Counted from the stretch's first letter, positions 1-7,888 are shown. The stretch: DNA of 16,706 nucleotides from Temnopleurus reevesii (GCA_036244855.1 BQKZ01005309.1:11874-28579), one strand, 5' to 3'. Notes: generated by a model not told the origin, from the sequence alone. Made by a program: numbers and translations.

Positions 1-337
1 TAAAATGTTTTTGATTTCTGATGGCATGGAACAAGCCGTACATATCTTTCTGATTGCGTGATGGCGGAGGCATAAATTTCGACCGTGCGCGGTCGAGGAT
101 TCATCTAGTTTTTAATGTTTTCCAGTTTAGATCAAATGATAAACACAATTGGCATTATCTAGTTGTCTGTCACTGGTCCATTCACTCCTGCCTGTTTCGT
201 CATTTCTGGGGAAAGATAGCCACTGCCATTGACTTGTACACAAAATCTAGGGGAAACGCAAAAATACGAATGTACAATGGTGACAATTTAGCCACAGCAT
301 TTATGATACAAATGTATGCATCTTTGTGCAGTCATAC
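1..337. other. Intron segment, no feature seen
   Basis: Sequence downstream (in gene sense) of the last exon. I looked for a further EGF exon by the phase-1 acceptor plus D-[IV]-[DN]-E-C signature on the minus strand and found none. No repeat was recognised. Confidence 0.5.
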
Positions 338-472
338 CTTCACAATAATTAGTGATACTGTTGAATTTCATGCCAGGTCTGCACATGTTGCGGCACTGAT
401 ATTGTCCCTGTAAGTTGTAGCATCTCTGGTTTGGCAGGCATTCACTAATACCCTCTCGGCACTCATCAATAT
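338..472 (-). CDS. fbln1: Fibulin exon: calcium-binding EGF, last exon in window
   Basis: A 135-nt exon (45 codons), phase 1-1; acceptor TACTTTTCCACAG, donor GTATGA. It encodes (D)IDECREGISEC, PNQRCYNLQGQYQC, RNMCRPGMKF and ends TNYCE. Six cysteines; the calcium motif is kept (CYNLQGQYQC), with Gln in the position usually held by Ser. The C4-C5 loop has three residues. The phase-1 donor requires at least one more exon below position 338, and none was recognised in 1-337. A plus-strand ORF over 54-413 is a shadow of this exon. Confidence 0.9.
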
Positions 473-860
473 CTGTGGAAAAGTAATAACATTTACAATA
501 TCCATTTCACGTTAAGTGTCATGTCGGTCAAATAAAAAAAGTGTAAGTATATAAGAAATAAGAGTTTATAAGAAATAAGAAATATTGATTATCAAACAAT
601 TTGTATATGACATTGTGAAGTAAAATGAATGTTTCTTTGTTTACTTTTTCTAAAAACTAAAGCATGTATCACAATTCCCTTGCTTCATGGCTTGAGGGAA
701 ATAGAAGTATGCATTAGAATAATCAATATTTTATTTCTCATGTATTTTATAGTATAGAAATGCCTCACATTCAGACATGGATATATAAATGAATATCTAG
801 CAGAAAATAAAGTACATTCAAACCTGTCTGTGGTGTCCACACAAGCAAAATAGAACCAGA

Positions 861-1024
861 GTTGTGCTTCATAAAGATGATGTTAAATCTACGCACAATT
901 CTACGAACAACTGGTGACCCTTTCCAGCTCTCAATGATTACTCCCTGTTGCTAAATCACACTTAAGAAAGAATCACCAGTCCTTCGTAGAGTCGTGCATA
1001 CCTCTAAGAACAGCTTTATGCAAC
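861..1024. mobile_element. Palindromic MITE-like element
   Basis: The left part (GTTGTGCTTCATAAAG ... TTCTACGAACAACTGGTGAC) matches the reverse complement of the right part (GTTGCATAAAGC ... CTCTACGAAGGACTGGTGAT) with small gaps, giving imperfect arms of about 60 bases around a short centre. There is no coding capacity. It sits in the intron 473-1174. This is the expected form of a non-autonomous DNA transposon; the family was not identified. Confidence 0.6.
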
Positions 1025-1059
1025 AGGTCCCAAGTGCCACTTAAAAAAAGTGACATCTG

Positions 1060-1140
1060 TAAGCAGGTCATACATATTTTATATGGAGGGAAGCAATAAA
1101 GGTGACCATTATAGAAAGATGACCACTATGGACAGGTGGC
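1060..1140. repeat. Short degenerate direct repeat in intron
   Basis: Three imperfect iterations of a motif like 'GGTGACCATTATAG', 'GATGACCACTATGG' and 'GGTGGCCGCTAAA' follow each other at about 17-base spacing. They are too short and diverged to classify. The rest of the intron 473-1174 shows nothing else apart from the palindrome at 861-1024. Confidence 0.4.
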
Positions 1141-1174
1141 CGCTAAAACACATTTGACACTAATTAAAACATAC

Positions 1175-1300
1175 CAACACAATCTCCATTTCTGTTTGGC
1201 CGGAATCCACGTCTGCATCCACAGCTGAAACTGCCATTGGTGTTCTGACAGATCTCATAGCTCGCACAATTAGCAAGTCCTCTGCGACACTCATCAACAT
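1175..1300 (-). CDS. fbln1: Fibulin exon: calcium-binding EGF (canonical C-x-C)
   Basis: A 126-nt exon (42 codons), the shortest in the array, phase 1-1; acceptor TTGTTGACATTAG, donor GTATGT. It encodes (D)VDECRRGLANC, EICQNTNGSFSCGCRRG and FRPNRNGDCV. Cysteines four and five are one residue apart, as in an ordinary EGF. The calcium motif is intact, and NGS within it forms a possible N-glycosylation sequon. Its 5' edge, with the adjoining intron, has been copied at least three times upstream at about 140-150-base spacing (1415-1760). Confidence 0.93.
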
Positions 1301-1409
1301 CTAATGTCAACAAGAAATGTGAAAATATACAGTTATATTGTGTCATAATTAGTATGACATGTACAAATCTGCAAACTTCCTCTATTAAATAACGTAGTGA
1401 TGCATCTAA

Positions 1410-1452
1410 AAGGTGGCACAATTAGCAAGTCCCCTGCAACACTCATCAACAT
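1410..1452 (-). pseudogene. Pseudo-exon (broken EGF exon start)
   Basis: On the minus strand from 1452 down to about 1410 an acceptor-like TATCAG is followed by (D)VDECCRGLANCATF and then a TAG stop. It equals the first third of the 1175-1300 exon with a few substitutions (R to C at the second position after DEC). No donor and no later cysteines remain, so it cannot be a usable exon. Confidence 0.7.
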
Positions 1453-1760
1453 CTGATATCAATAAGAAAATATACAGTTTTATGATGGCATTAATGGATG
1501 TGAAAATAGGCAAATCTATTCAATTATCAATTCTTATTTAAAGATATAAGCTGGCATAATTAGTAAGTCCTTTGTGAAACTCAATGACATCTAAAATCAA
1601 CAGATTTATTAGAAAATATAGACTAACATGGTAATATTAATGCATGTAAAAACCAGCATATTTCTTCAATTATTTATCTTCAGTGATACATATACAAACT
1701 TGCATAATTAGCAAGTCCCCTGCGATCAAAATCGAATTTCCATAAAAAATAAGAAAATTT
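1415..1760. repeat. Tandem decayed copies of the 5' edge of exon 1175-1300
   Basis: The motif CACAATTAGCAAGTCC that lies in the exon at 1265 recurs as CACAATTAGCAAGTCC at 1417, CATAATTAGTAAGTCC at 1555 and CATAATTAGCAAGTCC at 1703, so the spacing is about 152, 138 and 148 bases. Each copy carries the start of the exon plus adjoining intron (ATACAGTT-like segments). The first copy keeps an AG acceptor and DVDECCRGLANC before a stop; the others are eroded. They are pseudo-exon relics, not coding. Confidence 0.8.
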
Positions 1761-1909
1761 ATAGTTTTATGCAAACTTCAACCTTCAAAGTAATATAAAT
1801 AACACTTTTTTCCTAAATCTTATCTCTAAAAGAATAAGTCACAATCAAACAGAGTGAATCTACTGTGAGTTATATATGTAAGATGCATAATATTCAGCAA
1901 ATAACTTAC

Positions 1910-2044
1910 CCATACAAGCACGCAACTCTCTGTTGTACTCAAAGCCTCTCATACAGACAGAGATACAGTTGTAGCTTCCCACAGTGTTTTCACACCTTGT
2001 ACCTTCACGACAGTCAAATGTTCCTTCCTGGCATTCGTTGATAT
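1910..2044 (-). CDS. fbln1: Fibulin exon: calcium-binding EGF (C4-C5 loop of three)
   Basis: A 135-nt exon (45 codons), phase 1-1; acceptor TCTGTTCACCATAG, donor GTAAGT. It encodes (D)INECQEGTFDC, REGTRCENTVGSYNC, ISVCMRGFEYNRELRACM. DINEC and CENTVGSYNC are textbook calcium-binding EGF signatures. The C4-C5 loop is three residues long. The neighbouring exons are the same length class and phase, consistent with growth of the array by exon duplication. Confidence 0.93.
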
Positions 2045-2647
2045 CTATGGTGAACAGAAATGAATATTGAAATTTACCTTTCAATTTACCAATTTTTATG
2101 TCAGTAGGTTGCCATGTACTCTTACCACTTGTAAAATTAGTAGCAAGATTGCTCAAAGTTTAGGCAAAATTTCTATACCACATGATGTCATACTGGGATT
2201 TTGATATGAAGTCTGATAAATTCCTTAATTTGTTGAACTTCAAAATAATTATCATCCTGTGGCTTCCTCTCTCCCACCATCCCCCAAAACAGCATCTGGT
2301 AAATCTTAATTTTGGAATATTTATTTGTGTAATGTGAGGCATTATATTCTGTCCTACACATAATAGAGAATTCTATAAAAATTGTGATAAAATGTTATTC
2401 AAAAGGCATGCAAGTGGTGCATGTTAATAATTGTATTTTTTGTTTTTGTGCTGGTGCAGAATTTCATTTTCGAAGGGGAAAATTGGTGAAGGTGGGTATA
2501 TCAGCTACTAAAAACTGGGGTGGTGAGGAGTTTAATCAACAGCCATGAGTTGGGAAGGGGATCTGAATTAGCACCCCAGACATTAAAGGCTTCAAAAATG
2601 CCGAGCATGGACAAGAATATTGAAAGATAAAGTTGATTTAACTGTAC
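2045..2647. other. Intron, nothing recognised
   Basis: A 603-base intron between the exons at 2648 and 2044. I see no conserved domain, palindrome or tandem repeat; ORFs here extend from the flanking exon or are random. Confidence 0.5.
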
Positions 2648-2782
2648 CCTCTGTGCATATCTGTCGAGTGCCATCAGTCTTGAATCCCGGCGGGCATGGC
2701 GAACAATCGTAGCTTCCTCTGATGTTGATGCAGCGCTCGTTTACTTGACAATTGTGACTACCCTGGCTGCATTCATCTATGT
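2648..2782 (-). CDS. fbln1: Fibulin exon: calcium-binding EGF (C4-C5 loop of two)
   Basis: A 135-nt exon (45 codons), phase 1-1; acceptor TGCCTCCACCTATAG, donor GTACAG. It encodes (D)IDECSQGSHNC, QVNERCINIRGSYDC, SPCPPGFKTDG and ends RQICTE. Six cysteines and the C-x-N-x4-Y-x-C motif indicate a calcium-binding EGF. The pyrimidine-rich stretch ahead of the acceptor belongs to a dispersed repeat that recurs in reverse at 10499-10545, so part of the splice signal may come from a mobile element. Confidence 0.93.
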
Positions 2783-2789
2783 CTATAGG

Positions 2790-3077
2790 TGGAGGCAAAA
2801 GGAAGGGTGAGAGTGTGGTGAGGTGAGGGGTGCGACATTATAAGGACAATCTTTGGTTCTGTGAACGGCTTTTTAAAGTTGCACCATTGCAGCAAGGGTA
2901 GGGTGCATGTGTATATGTACAGTGTAGTTACAGTGCATGTCAAAGCATTCAGTTTAACTGTTATCAGTATAAAGCTGAGGAAATGAGATCACAGCGTGAT
3001 CACTGTACCATATTAATTGTTCAGAGATTTTATAGTGGTAACAGGTAGCAAAATATTGTGACTTGCACGTACTGTAG
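2790..3077 (+). repeat. Dispersed repeat R1, copy a (empty-site version)
   Basis: Colinear with the reverse complement of 9714-10545 apart from one insertion there. Shared landmarks: GGAGGCAAAAGGAA, GAGTGTGGTGAGGTG, ACAATCTT, CATTGCAGCAAGG, TACAGTG and GTAACAGGTAGCAAA. It begins within about eight bases of the splice acceptor of exon 2648-2782. The distal part forms an imperfect palindrome (GTTATCA.. / ..TAGTGGTAACAGGTAGCAAA). No coding capacity is visible. Confidence 0.75.
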
Positions 3078-3117
3078 GCATACATGCTTGCTGCCATTTG
3101 CATTTTTTAGAGTTGAA

Positions 3118-3269
3118 TTACAGACATGCAACTCAGAATTTTGGGGTTACTTGTCATCAATATAAACCTGAGGGTAGTGGGATAAATGGGGTCACTTGGA
3201 CAGATCCATTTACTTAGCTTTCAGGTGATAGCAGGTAACCCCAAAATTTTGACTTGCCCTGTAGCTCTT
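3118..3269 (+). repeat. Dispersed repeat R1, copy c (palindromic core only)
   Basis: A roughly 150-base palindromic module: the left arm has ATGCAACTCAGAATTTTGGG then GTTACTTGTCATCAATATAA, and the right arm has GGTGATAGCAGGTAACCCC, then AAAATTTTGACTTGCCCTGT, which is the inverse complement. It matches the core of the copies at 2790 and 9686. It follows copy a directly, so the intron has two R1 cores in a row. Confidence 0.7.
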
Positions 3270-3361
3270 AATCAAAATTACATTCATCTCAGTGCACAGT
3301 GTGATATATCATAAGCTCCAAGATGGCAAATCGCCATCCAAACAAATTAGGCACTAGGTGG

Positions 3362-3850
3362 GCGTTTGTACTTTTGGTTGAGGCATATTTGACAATATGA
3401 AGTTTTGGCACATTCCTGGTGAAGATAAGCAGTTCTTGGTTCCTCTGATGGTGTGTTGAGATGCAATATTTGGTATTTCTTTGATCCATTCAACACTTAC
3501 CCATACAATGCTCAGTAACAACATTAATATGCTTGGTGCAAACATGGTGTGAAAGTATAGTATTCATTCAATATTTACCCTATACACTGTTAGATAACAC
3601 CATAAGTCTCCTTGTTTCTGGGTTCCTCTGATGGTGTGTCTTAGTGTAATGCACGGTATATTTTTTTTATCCAGTCAACACTAACCAATACACTGCTAGG
3701 TAGCACCATTTATGTGCTTGGTGCAATCTGGTGTAATGGTACATACTTAGCCATACACTCCTGGCTTAAATAATATACTTGGTGTAATAGTACATTCAAT
3801 ATTTACCACATACACTGTTAGGTAACACCATTGGTGTTGTTGGTGTGATT
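3362..3850. repeat. Tandem decayed fragments of exon 3868-4008
   Basis: Five copies of the exon 3' edge plus donor are visible on the plus strand: landmarks CATTCAA.A..TACC.ATACACTG then AACACCATT at about 3483, 3561, 3668, 3741 and 3791, leading into the true one at 3852. A sixth unit at 3405-3460 holds an internally deleted exon copy: AGATAAGCAG followed by GGTTCCTCT, and GGCACATTCCTGGTG, as in the real exon, with the middle missing. On the minus strand it would read RGTKNCLSSPGMC. None has an intact EGF frame. Confidence 0.75.
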
Positions 3851-3867
3851 ATCCATTCAATACATAC

Positions 3868-4008
3868 CCATACACTGCTGTGTTACACCGTTGATGGTGT
3901 ACCCAGTTCCGCAAGGCACAATCCTGGTGCAGTGGAAGCTCCCATCCAGATTGTCACACCTAGATCCAGATAAGCAGTCGTGGGTTCCTCTAGCACACTC
4001 ATCGATAT
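3868..4008 (-). CDS. fbln1: Fibulin exon: calcium-binding EGF with long C4-C5 loop
   Basis: A 141-nt exon (47 codons), phase 1-1; acceptor TTTTCTTAATAG, donor GTATGT (a slightly off-consensus donor). It encodes (D)IDECARGTHDC, SGSRCDNLDGSFHC, TRIVPC and GTGYTINGVTQQCM. It has six cysteines with a five-residue C4-C5 loop and an intact calcium motif (CDNLDGSFHC). No start-to-stop ORF covers it. The intron just downstream contains several decayed tandem copies of its 3' edge and one internally deleted copy (3362-3850), so this exon was the source of local duplications. Confidence 0.92.
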
Positions 4009-4100
4009 CTATTAAGAAAAAAGGAAATTTAAAGCATTATCCGGTATACTTGAGATAACAGAATTCAAAACATGGATAGACAAAACTATGTACAGGACTG

Positions 4101-4335
4101 GTATAGCGAGATCTTGTTATAACAAGGTAGTAGTTTTACTGGTCCCATCTTTTAGCATTTTATTATATTTTGGCCCTGATGTAAAAAGGTTTTGATAATG
4201 ACGTTTGACTGTATACATTAATTGAAGAGACTTAATCATCTGTCTCACGATTTGCAAACGTAGAACGTTAATGAAATGACGTTTTGGCTGCTCTATTTTG
4301 CTAGCGTTCATCACAATATAACGAGCAAAGACCAC
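4101..4335. mobile_element. Possible pogo/Tigger-like terminal repeat remnant
   Basis: GCGAGATCTTGTTATAACAA followed by TTTTACTGGTCCC at about 4107-4146, and CAATATAACGAGC at about 4313-4325, recall the ATAACGAG-rich terminal repeats of pogo/Tigger-type elements. The resemblance is from memory and the inverted match between the two ends is poor. The rest of the intron 4009-4812 holds the GA tract below and nothing else recognised. Confidence 0.3.
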
Positions 4336-4739
4336 TCTACGCGCACCTTATATTGACACGAGAGAGGCCCGGAGCGATCGGGTGCACGCTATTGTTCCTG
4401 GCGCAGTGGTTGGTTGTTGCCATTGTCTGATATTTTGCAATCATAACCTATCCAATAACTGATTTCAATTGTGGACAAGAATGATAAAGCAAATACAATG
4501 GTATTTAATGCAATTAATGAAATTAGTTCCAAGTATCAAGAATCTCGCCGTCAGACGACGCATCATACTTGGTCATGTGTCAGCAAAATTAGTTGTACAA
4601 CTAAAAAGTTGTGTAGTATGTGGTGGCCTGAAGGTATTGGAGAATGCATTCATTCCTGTTCATCTAAAAAAATTCCTTTTAATTGTTTGTTTAGGGAGTG
4701 GTTGTAGACCCCCAGACAGAAATAAAGTGTTCGTAGACT

Positions 4740-4795
4740 CTGGACAGAAAGAGAGAGAGAAAGAGGGAGAGAGAGAGCTGGGAAAGAGAGGTTGG
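4740..4795. repeat. GA-rich simple repeat
   Basis: A run of GAGA and GAAAG units, broken by AGCTGGGA. In the sense of the fibulin gene it is a CT-rich tract starting about 20 bases after the donor of exon 4813-4950. Confidence 0.85.
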
Positions 4796-4812
4796 AAAAT
4801 AGTCATTCTCAC

Positions 4813-4950
4813 CTTTGCACTGGAATGTTGTCCTATCATAGTAGTACCCAGAGGGGCAGCTGGCATGTCGGCAGGTGTAGCTAGCGTGTAAGTTTTCACA
4901 TCTGCTTCTTTCATCGCAGGTGTCTGTTCTCTCCGCACATTCATCAATAT
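4813..4950 (-). CDS. fbln1: Fibulin exon: calcium-binding EGF (C4-C5 loop of four)
   Basis: A 138-nt exon (46 codons), phase 1-1. The acceptor is CTCTTATTCAAAG, the weakest-looking of the set because AAG precedes the exon and the pyrimidine tract is broken. The donor is GTGAGA. It encodes (D)IDECAERTDTC, RCENLHASYTCRHASC and PSGYYYDRTTFQC. The calcium and hydroxylation motif is intact, although the usual Gly of the 'GS[FY]' turn is Ala here (HASY). An overlapping ORF in another frame at 4660-4947 is a shadow. The GA-rich tract at 4747-4795 reads as a pyrimidine tract just after the donor in the sense of transcription. Confidence 0.9.
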
Positions 4951-5117
4951 CTTTGAATAAGAGGATAAATTATTACATTATCTATGAAATGAAATAAAAC
5001 GATGTAATCTATTTCTGTAAAATTAAGTTAATGCTCCTTTGTAATGCTATTCAAATCAGAACCAGCTTGCGATGGTTGGGTCCACACAGTTCAATACATG
5101 GCGTACGGATCTATCGT

Positions 5118-5234
5118 TCCATAACATTATAAATTCTGAGCTTTATAGTGATATCAGGTAACCAAAGAATTCTGAATTGCACTGTGACTTATATTTGAAA
5201 GTTTGACAAAGTGGTGGCAGCAGTGGGATATATA
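5118..5234 (+). repeat. Dispersed repeat R1, copy d (3' part)
   Basis: The sequence AATTCTGAGCTTTATAGTGA followed by TATCAGGTAACCAAAGAATT, ATTGCACTGTGACTT and GTGGTGGCAGCAGTGGGATA matches, in order, the end of the inverted copy at 9686-9780. The rest of the intron 4951-5797 is AT-rich, with an A/T-only stretch around 5700-5790 and a second weak GGTGGTGGCAACGGGATATG at 5410. Confidence 0.65.
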
Positions 5235-5797
5235 CAAGAAATATTGAAAAACTAAAAAAAAAAATAATAATAAACAAATAATAAACTGCTGCTAAACTTA
5301 AGTAGATGGTTAAAAAATCAAGAACCCCAGCAGGTAACATTGCAAATGGGAACTGTATTAAATACAGAAGAGGATTTTCCTGTTCAAGGTTACACCAATT
5401 ATCAAATCGGTGGTGGCAACGGGATATGAACAACAATCATTTTTCAGAATTCTATACAAAGTGATTCTAACCCTTTGCGTTCACAGGATTACTCCAAAAT
5501 GGAAAAACAAATTATGAAAATTCTTGATATTTAATGATGTTCAAAATGGTAGAATCACAGGAAATCGAACGGAAATGAATCATTTCTCAAATACTAACCA
5601 AATGGAGTAACAGGAAAAATCTTAGAGCATATTTTGGGGGTGTTTAGGGCTGTATGGCCATGAGATTTGGACATTTATATGAAAGTATCCATCCTAATGA
5701 AATAGTTTATTAAATACTAAAAATCTTAAATAAATAATATAATCTATAATAATAATATAAATAAATAGATATTAAATAAATATTAAGAAATACTTAC

Positions 5798-5941
5798 CAA
5801 CACATTCATTACGTACTGGGTCCAATCTCAAACCAGAGCGGCAGTAGACATCACTGACGCAGGTGAAGGAACCGACAGTGTTGATGCACCTTTGCGCAGG
5901 GTTACACACAAGCTGATTGTTCTCAGCACATTCATCAATGT
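5798..5941 (-). CDS. fbln1: Fibulin exon: calcium-binding EGF with long C4-C5 loop
   Basis: A 144-nt exon (48 codons) in phase 1-1; acceptor CATTATGTGGCAG, donor GTAAGT. It encodes (D)IDECAENQLVC, RCINTVGSFTC, and VSDVYCRSGLRL, ending NECV. Six cysteines are present; the DIDEC start plus C-x-N-x4-F-x-C mark a calcium-binding EGF. The fourth and fifth cysteines are separated by five residues instead of one, exactly as in the second to fourth EGF domains of human fibulin-1. No start-to-stop ORF covers this exon, so it would be missed by ORF calling. It follows the atypical EGF after a 1.95-kb intron. Confidence 0.92.
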
Positions 5942-5986
5942 CTGCCACATAATGATAAAAGTGGATGTTACCAAATATTTCTCACA

Positions 5987-6353
5987 AATATTGTGAATGA
6001 GAAAAATTAACTATCAAAGCATCTCATTAAATATAGTCTTTTAGAAAGTGGATTTTTTATTTCAAATACCAAGACAATTTCAATAAATAGTTTAGGGGAT
6101 GTTAATCAAAAGTTGCAATAGATCGCAAGTTGCAGTGCCAATCAAAATCATTGTTTCATGTAGGTCTTGTTAAATGGGCATACCTTGCACGAATGAAAAT
6201 GTGCAAAAATGCAATTGATTTGCAGTTGATTTTGAACAACACCCCCATAGTCTTACCAATAATTGTTTTTCAAGAAAGGGTCTAAAATATATTTCTGTGA
6301 GAGCGAACAAAATTACCTATCAAAGCATCCCATAACATGTACTCTTTTAGAAA
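5987..6353. repeat. Direct repeat pair flanking a small MITE-like palindrome
   Basis: The segment at 5987-6049 (CTATCAAAGCATCTCATTAA, then TAGTCTTTTAGAAA) recurs at 6288-6353 (CTATCAAAGCATCCCATAAC, then TACTCTTTTAGAAA) in the same orientation, about 300 bases apart. Between them lies the palindrome 6095-6248. This looks like a small local duplication in the intron. Confidence 0.65.
6095..6248. mobile_element. Short palindromic MITE-like element
   Basis: The left end GGGGATGTTAATCAAAAGTT pairs with the reverse complement of the right end, GGGGGTGTTGTTCAAAATCA, and GTTGCA-rich arms continue inward for about 45 bases. A TA dinucleotide lies at both edges. There is no coding capacity. Confidence 0.5.
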
Positions 6354-6532
6354 TGCTCTTCAATCAAAACATAAAGTTATATAACAAGGAATATATCCTA
6401 AATACTGAGACAGCAAATACATTGTCCCATATATACTCACCTTTGTCTCACCTTTGAAAAGTATGCAATTTTCTTTTAAAAAGCTTATTCCATATCTCCC
6501 ATTGTACACTAGTCCTTTTGTATATTTATATA

Positions 6533-6670
6533 ATATTGGATGGCAATAAATGGAATACCAGGGAATATTGCACGAGTTAGGGCAATATTGCACGAATCGA
6601 AGATGAGTGCAATATTGGCCCTAACGAGTGCAATATTCCCGGTATTTCATGAAATGAAGCCATCCAATAT
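6533..6670. mobile_element. Near-complete hairpin palindrome with GCAATATTGC motifs
   Basis: ATATTGGATGGC opens and GCCATCCAATAT closes the element. Inside, GGGAATATTGCACGAGTTAG on the left pairs with GGGAATATTGCACTCGTTAG, the complement of the right arm, followed by GGGC(C)AATATTGCAC on both sides. Arms are about 65 bases with only a few bases of loop. It is a foldback/MITE type; the ORF over it is an artefact. Confidence 0.75.
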
Positions 6671-6732
6671 GATTATTATTATCTTTACATATACCAGAAG
6701 GCTGGTCACTGTTTTGCGCAAGCGTAAAATTG

Positions 6733-6766
6733 AAGCCGTACAATATGGCTTAATATTGTACGGCTT
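6733..6766. repeat. Perfect 14-base inverted repeat
   Basis: AAGCCGTACAATAT (6733-6746) and ATATTGTACGGCTT (6753-6766) are exact reverse complements around a six-base loop. It may be part of a larger element with the 6533-6670 palindrome, since GATTATTATTATC at about 6671 has a loose inverse near 6780. Confidence 0.8.
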
Positions 6767-7278
6767 AAAACTCCCATATAGATAATAATGACCGATATTT
6801 GCTTGAGAATCTAATTTATTTCATATATTTAGCATATTGAACACTTGTAAACCATGTGTGTGTAGTTAACCAAATGACGGGAGGAATTTCTCAAGAGTAA
6901 CATTATAACTTTCTTTAATATTTGCAAAACAATTTTATCAAATCAAGCCAACTCTTCATTGCCCAAAATGATTTCAAAGTTCTCTTTGTGATTTCTCTTT
7001 CATATGCAGAGATGCCAATAGTTTTCTCATATGAATGTGATTCTTTCACAAAAAATGAATGACAGAGAGTAAGGTCATTTTTTTTTGCTGTCGAGTTATT
7101 CACATATTAATTCTGTCCAGATGCATCCTCTGGAACGGTTGGCATCTCTGCTATTGCAGAGTCCTGAATCAGTTGTTCTTGGACCAAAAAACAATTGTGT
7201 TCAATTTCCAAGAAAAAATGAAACACACTTGAAATGTGACTTGGAATAAGTTGCCTCCACACGGAATATCACACAAAC

Positions 7279-7883
7279 TTAAAGGGAAACCAGCCCCCTA
7301 GAATTATCGTGCTCTCATTGGATGAAGAAATCTCAGATTAACAAACTGTGAACATTTGAGCAAAATCGGCAGACCCAATCAAAAGTTACAATTTACAAAG
7401 TCACAGAGATATGAAGACCGTTGCCCTAATAGGGATCCATGCGATCGGCAACCTTTACTGAATCTGTGATGTCATGTCGGACAACTGCTCATTCACTCTG
7501 GATATAGAAATTTGCATTTTTGTCTTTATTTATCAGAAAAGTCAACCAAATGTCATTTTTTTGCTTGAGTATCGCACTCCTTTTTAGATTTTGCATATAT
7601 TTTGAGGATCACGTTGAACCCTTAAATTAAATTTTACATTAATCCATTTTTTAAAATTCTATATACAAATGAGATGTACAATATGATGCCACTGATTCTA
7701 TCGATGTTGCATATCGCACGGATCCCTATCAGCGGCAGAGATCATCACATCTCTGTGGATTTGAAAATTCATAACTATTGAAAGAATTGTCAGATTTTGC
7801 TAACATTTTCACCGTTTATTCATCTGATTTCTCTTCATTCAATGAGACCATGACAAACTTCCAGGGGTTAGTTTCCCCTTTAA
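7279..7883. mobile_element. TTAA-flanked palindromic MITE next to a splice donor
   Basis: TTAAAGGGAAACCAGCCCCC at the left and the inverse TTAAAGGGGAAACTAACCCC at the right open arms of about 200 bases that align along their length (landmarks TCTCATTG, GAAATC.AGAT, AGCAAAATC, CAGAGATATGA / CAGAGATGTGA, TAGGGATCC.TGCGAT). The centre is unique and AT-rich. TTAA lies at both edges (7279-7282 and 7880-7883). No transposase frame is present, so it is non-autonomous. Its right edge sits at intron position +6 of exon 7889-8029. Confidence 0.85.
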
Positions 7884-7888
7884 CTTAC

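Noticed and set aside
54..413. Plus-strand ORF of 119 residues at the left edge.
   Set aside because: Antisense to exon 338-472 over its end and otherwise without recognisable protein features.
1264..1760. A CRISPR-like array from regularly spaced repeats.
   Set aside because: The units are 140-150 bases, diverged, and derived from exon plus intron sequence in a eukaryotic gene; there are no short identical repeats or uniform spacers.
4469..4891. Plus-strand ORF of 140 residues.
   Set aside because: It runs through the GA simple repeat and antisense to the 4813-4950 EGF exon; it is a shadow.
4660..4947. Minus-strand ORF of 95 residues over exon 4813-4950.
   Set aside because: Wrong frame: the frame with DIDEC and six cysteines is the coding one.
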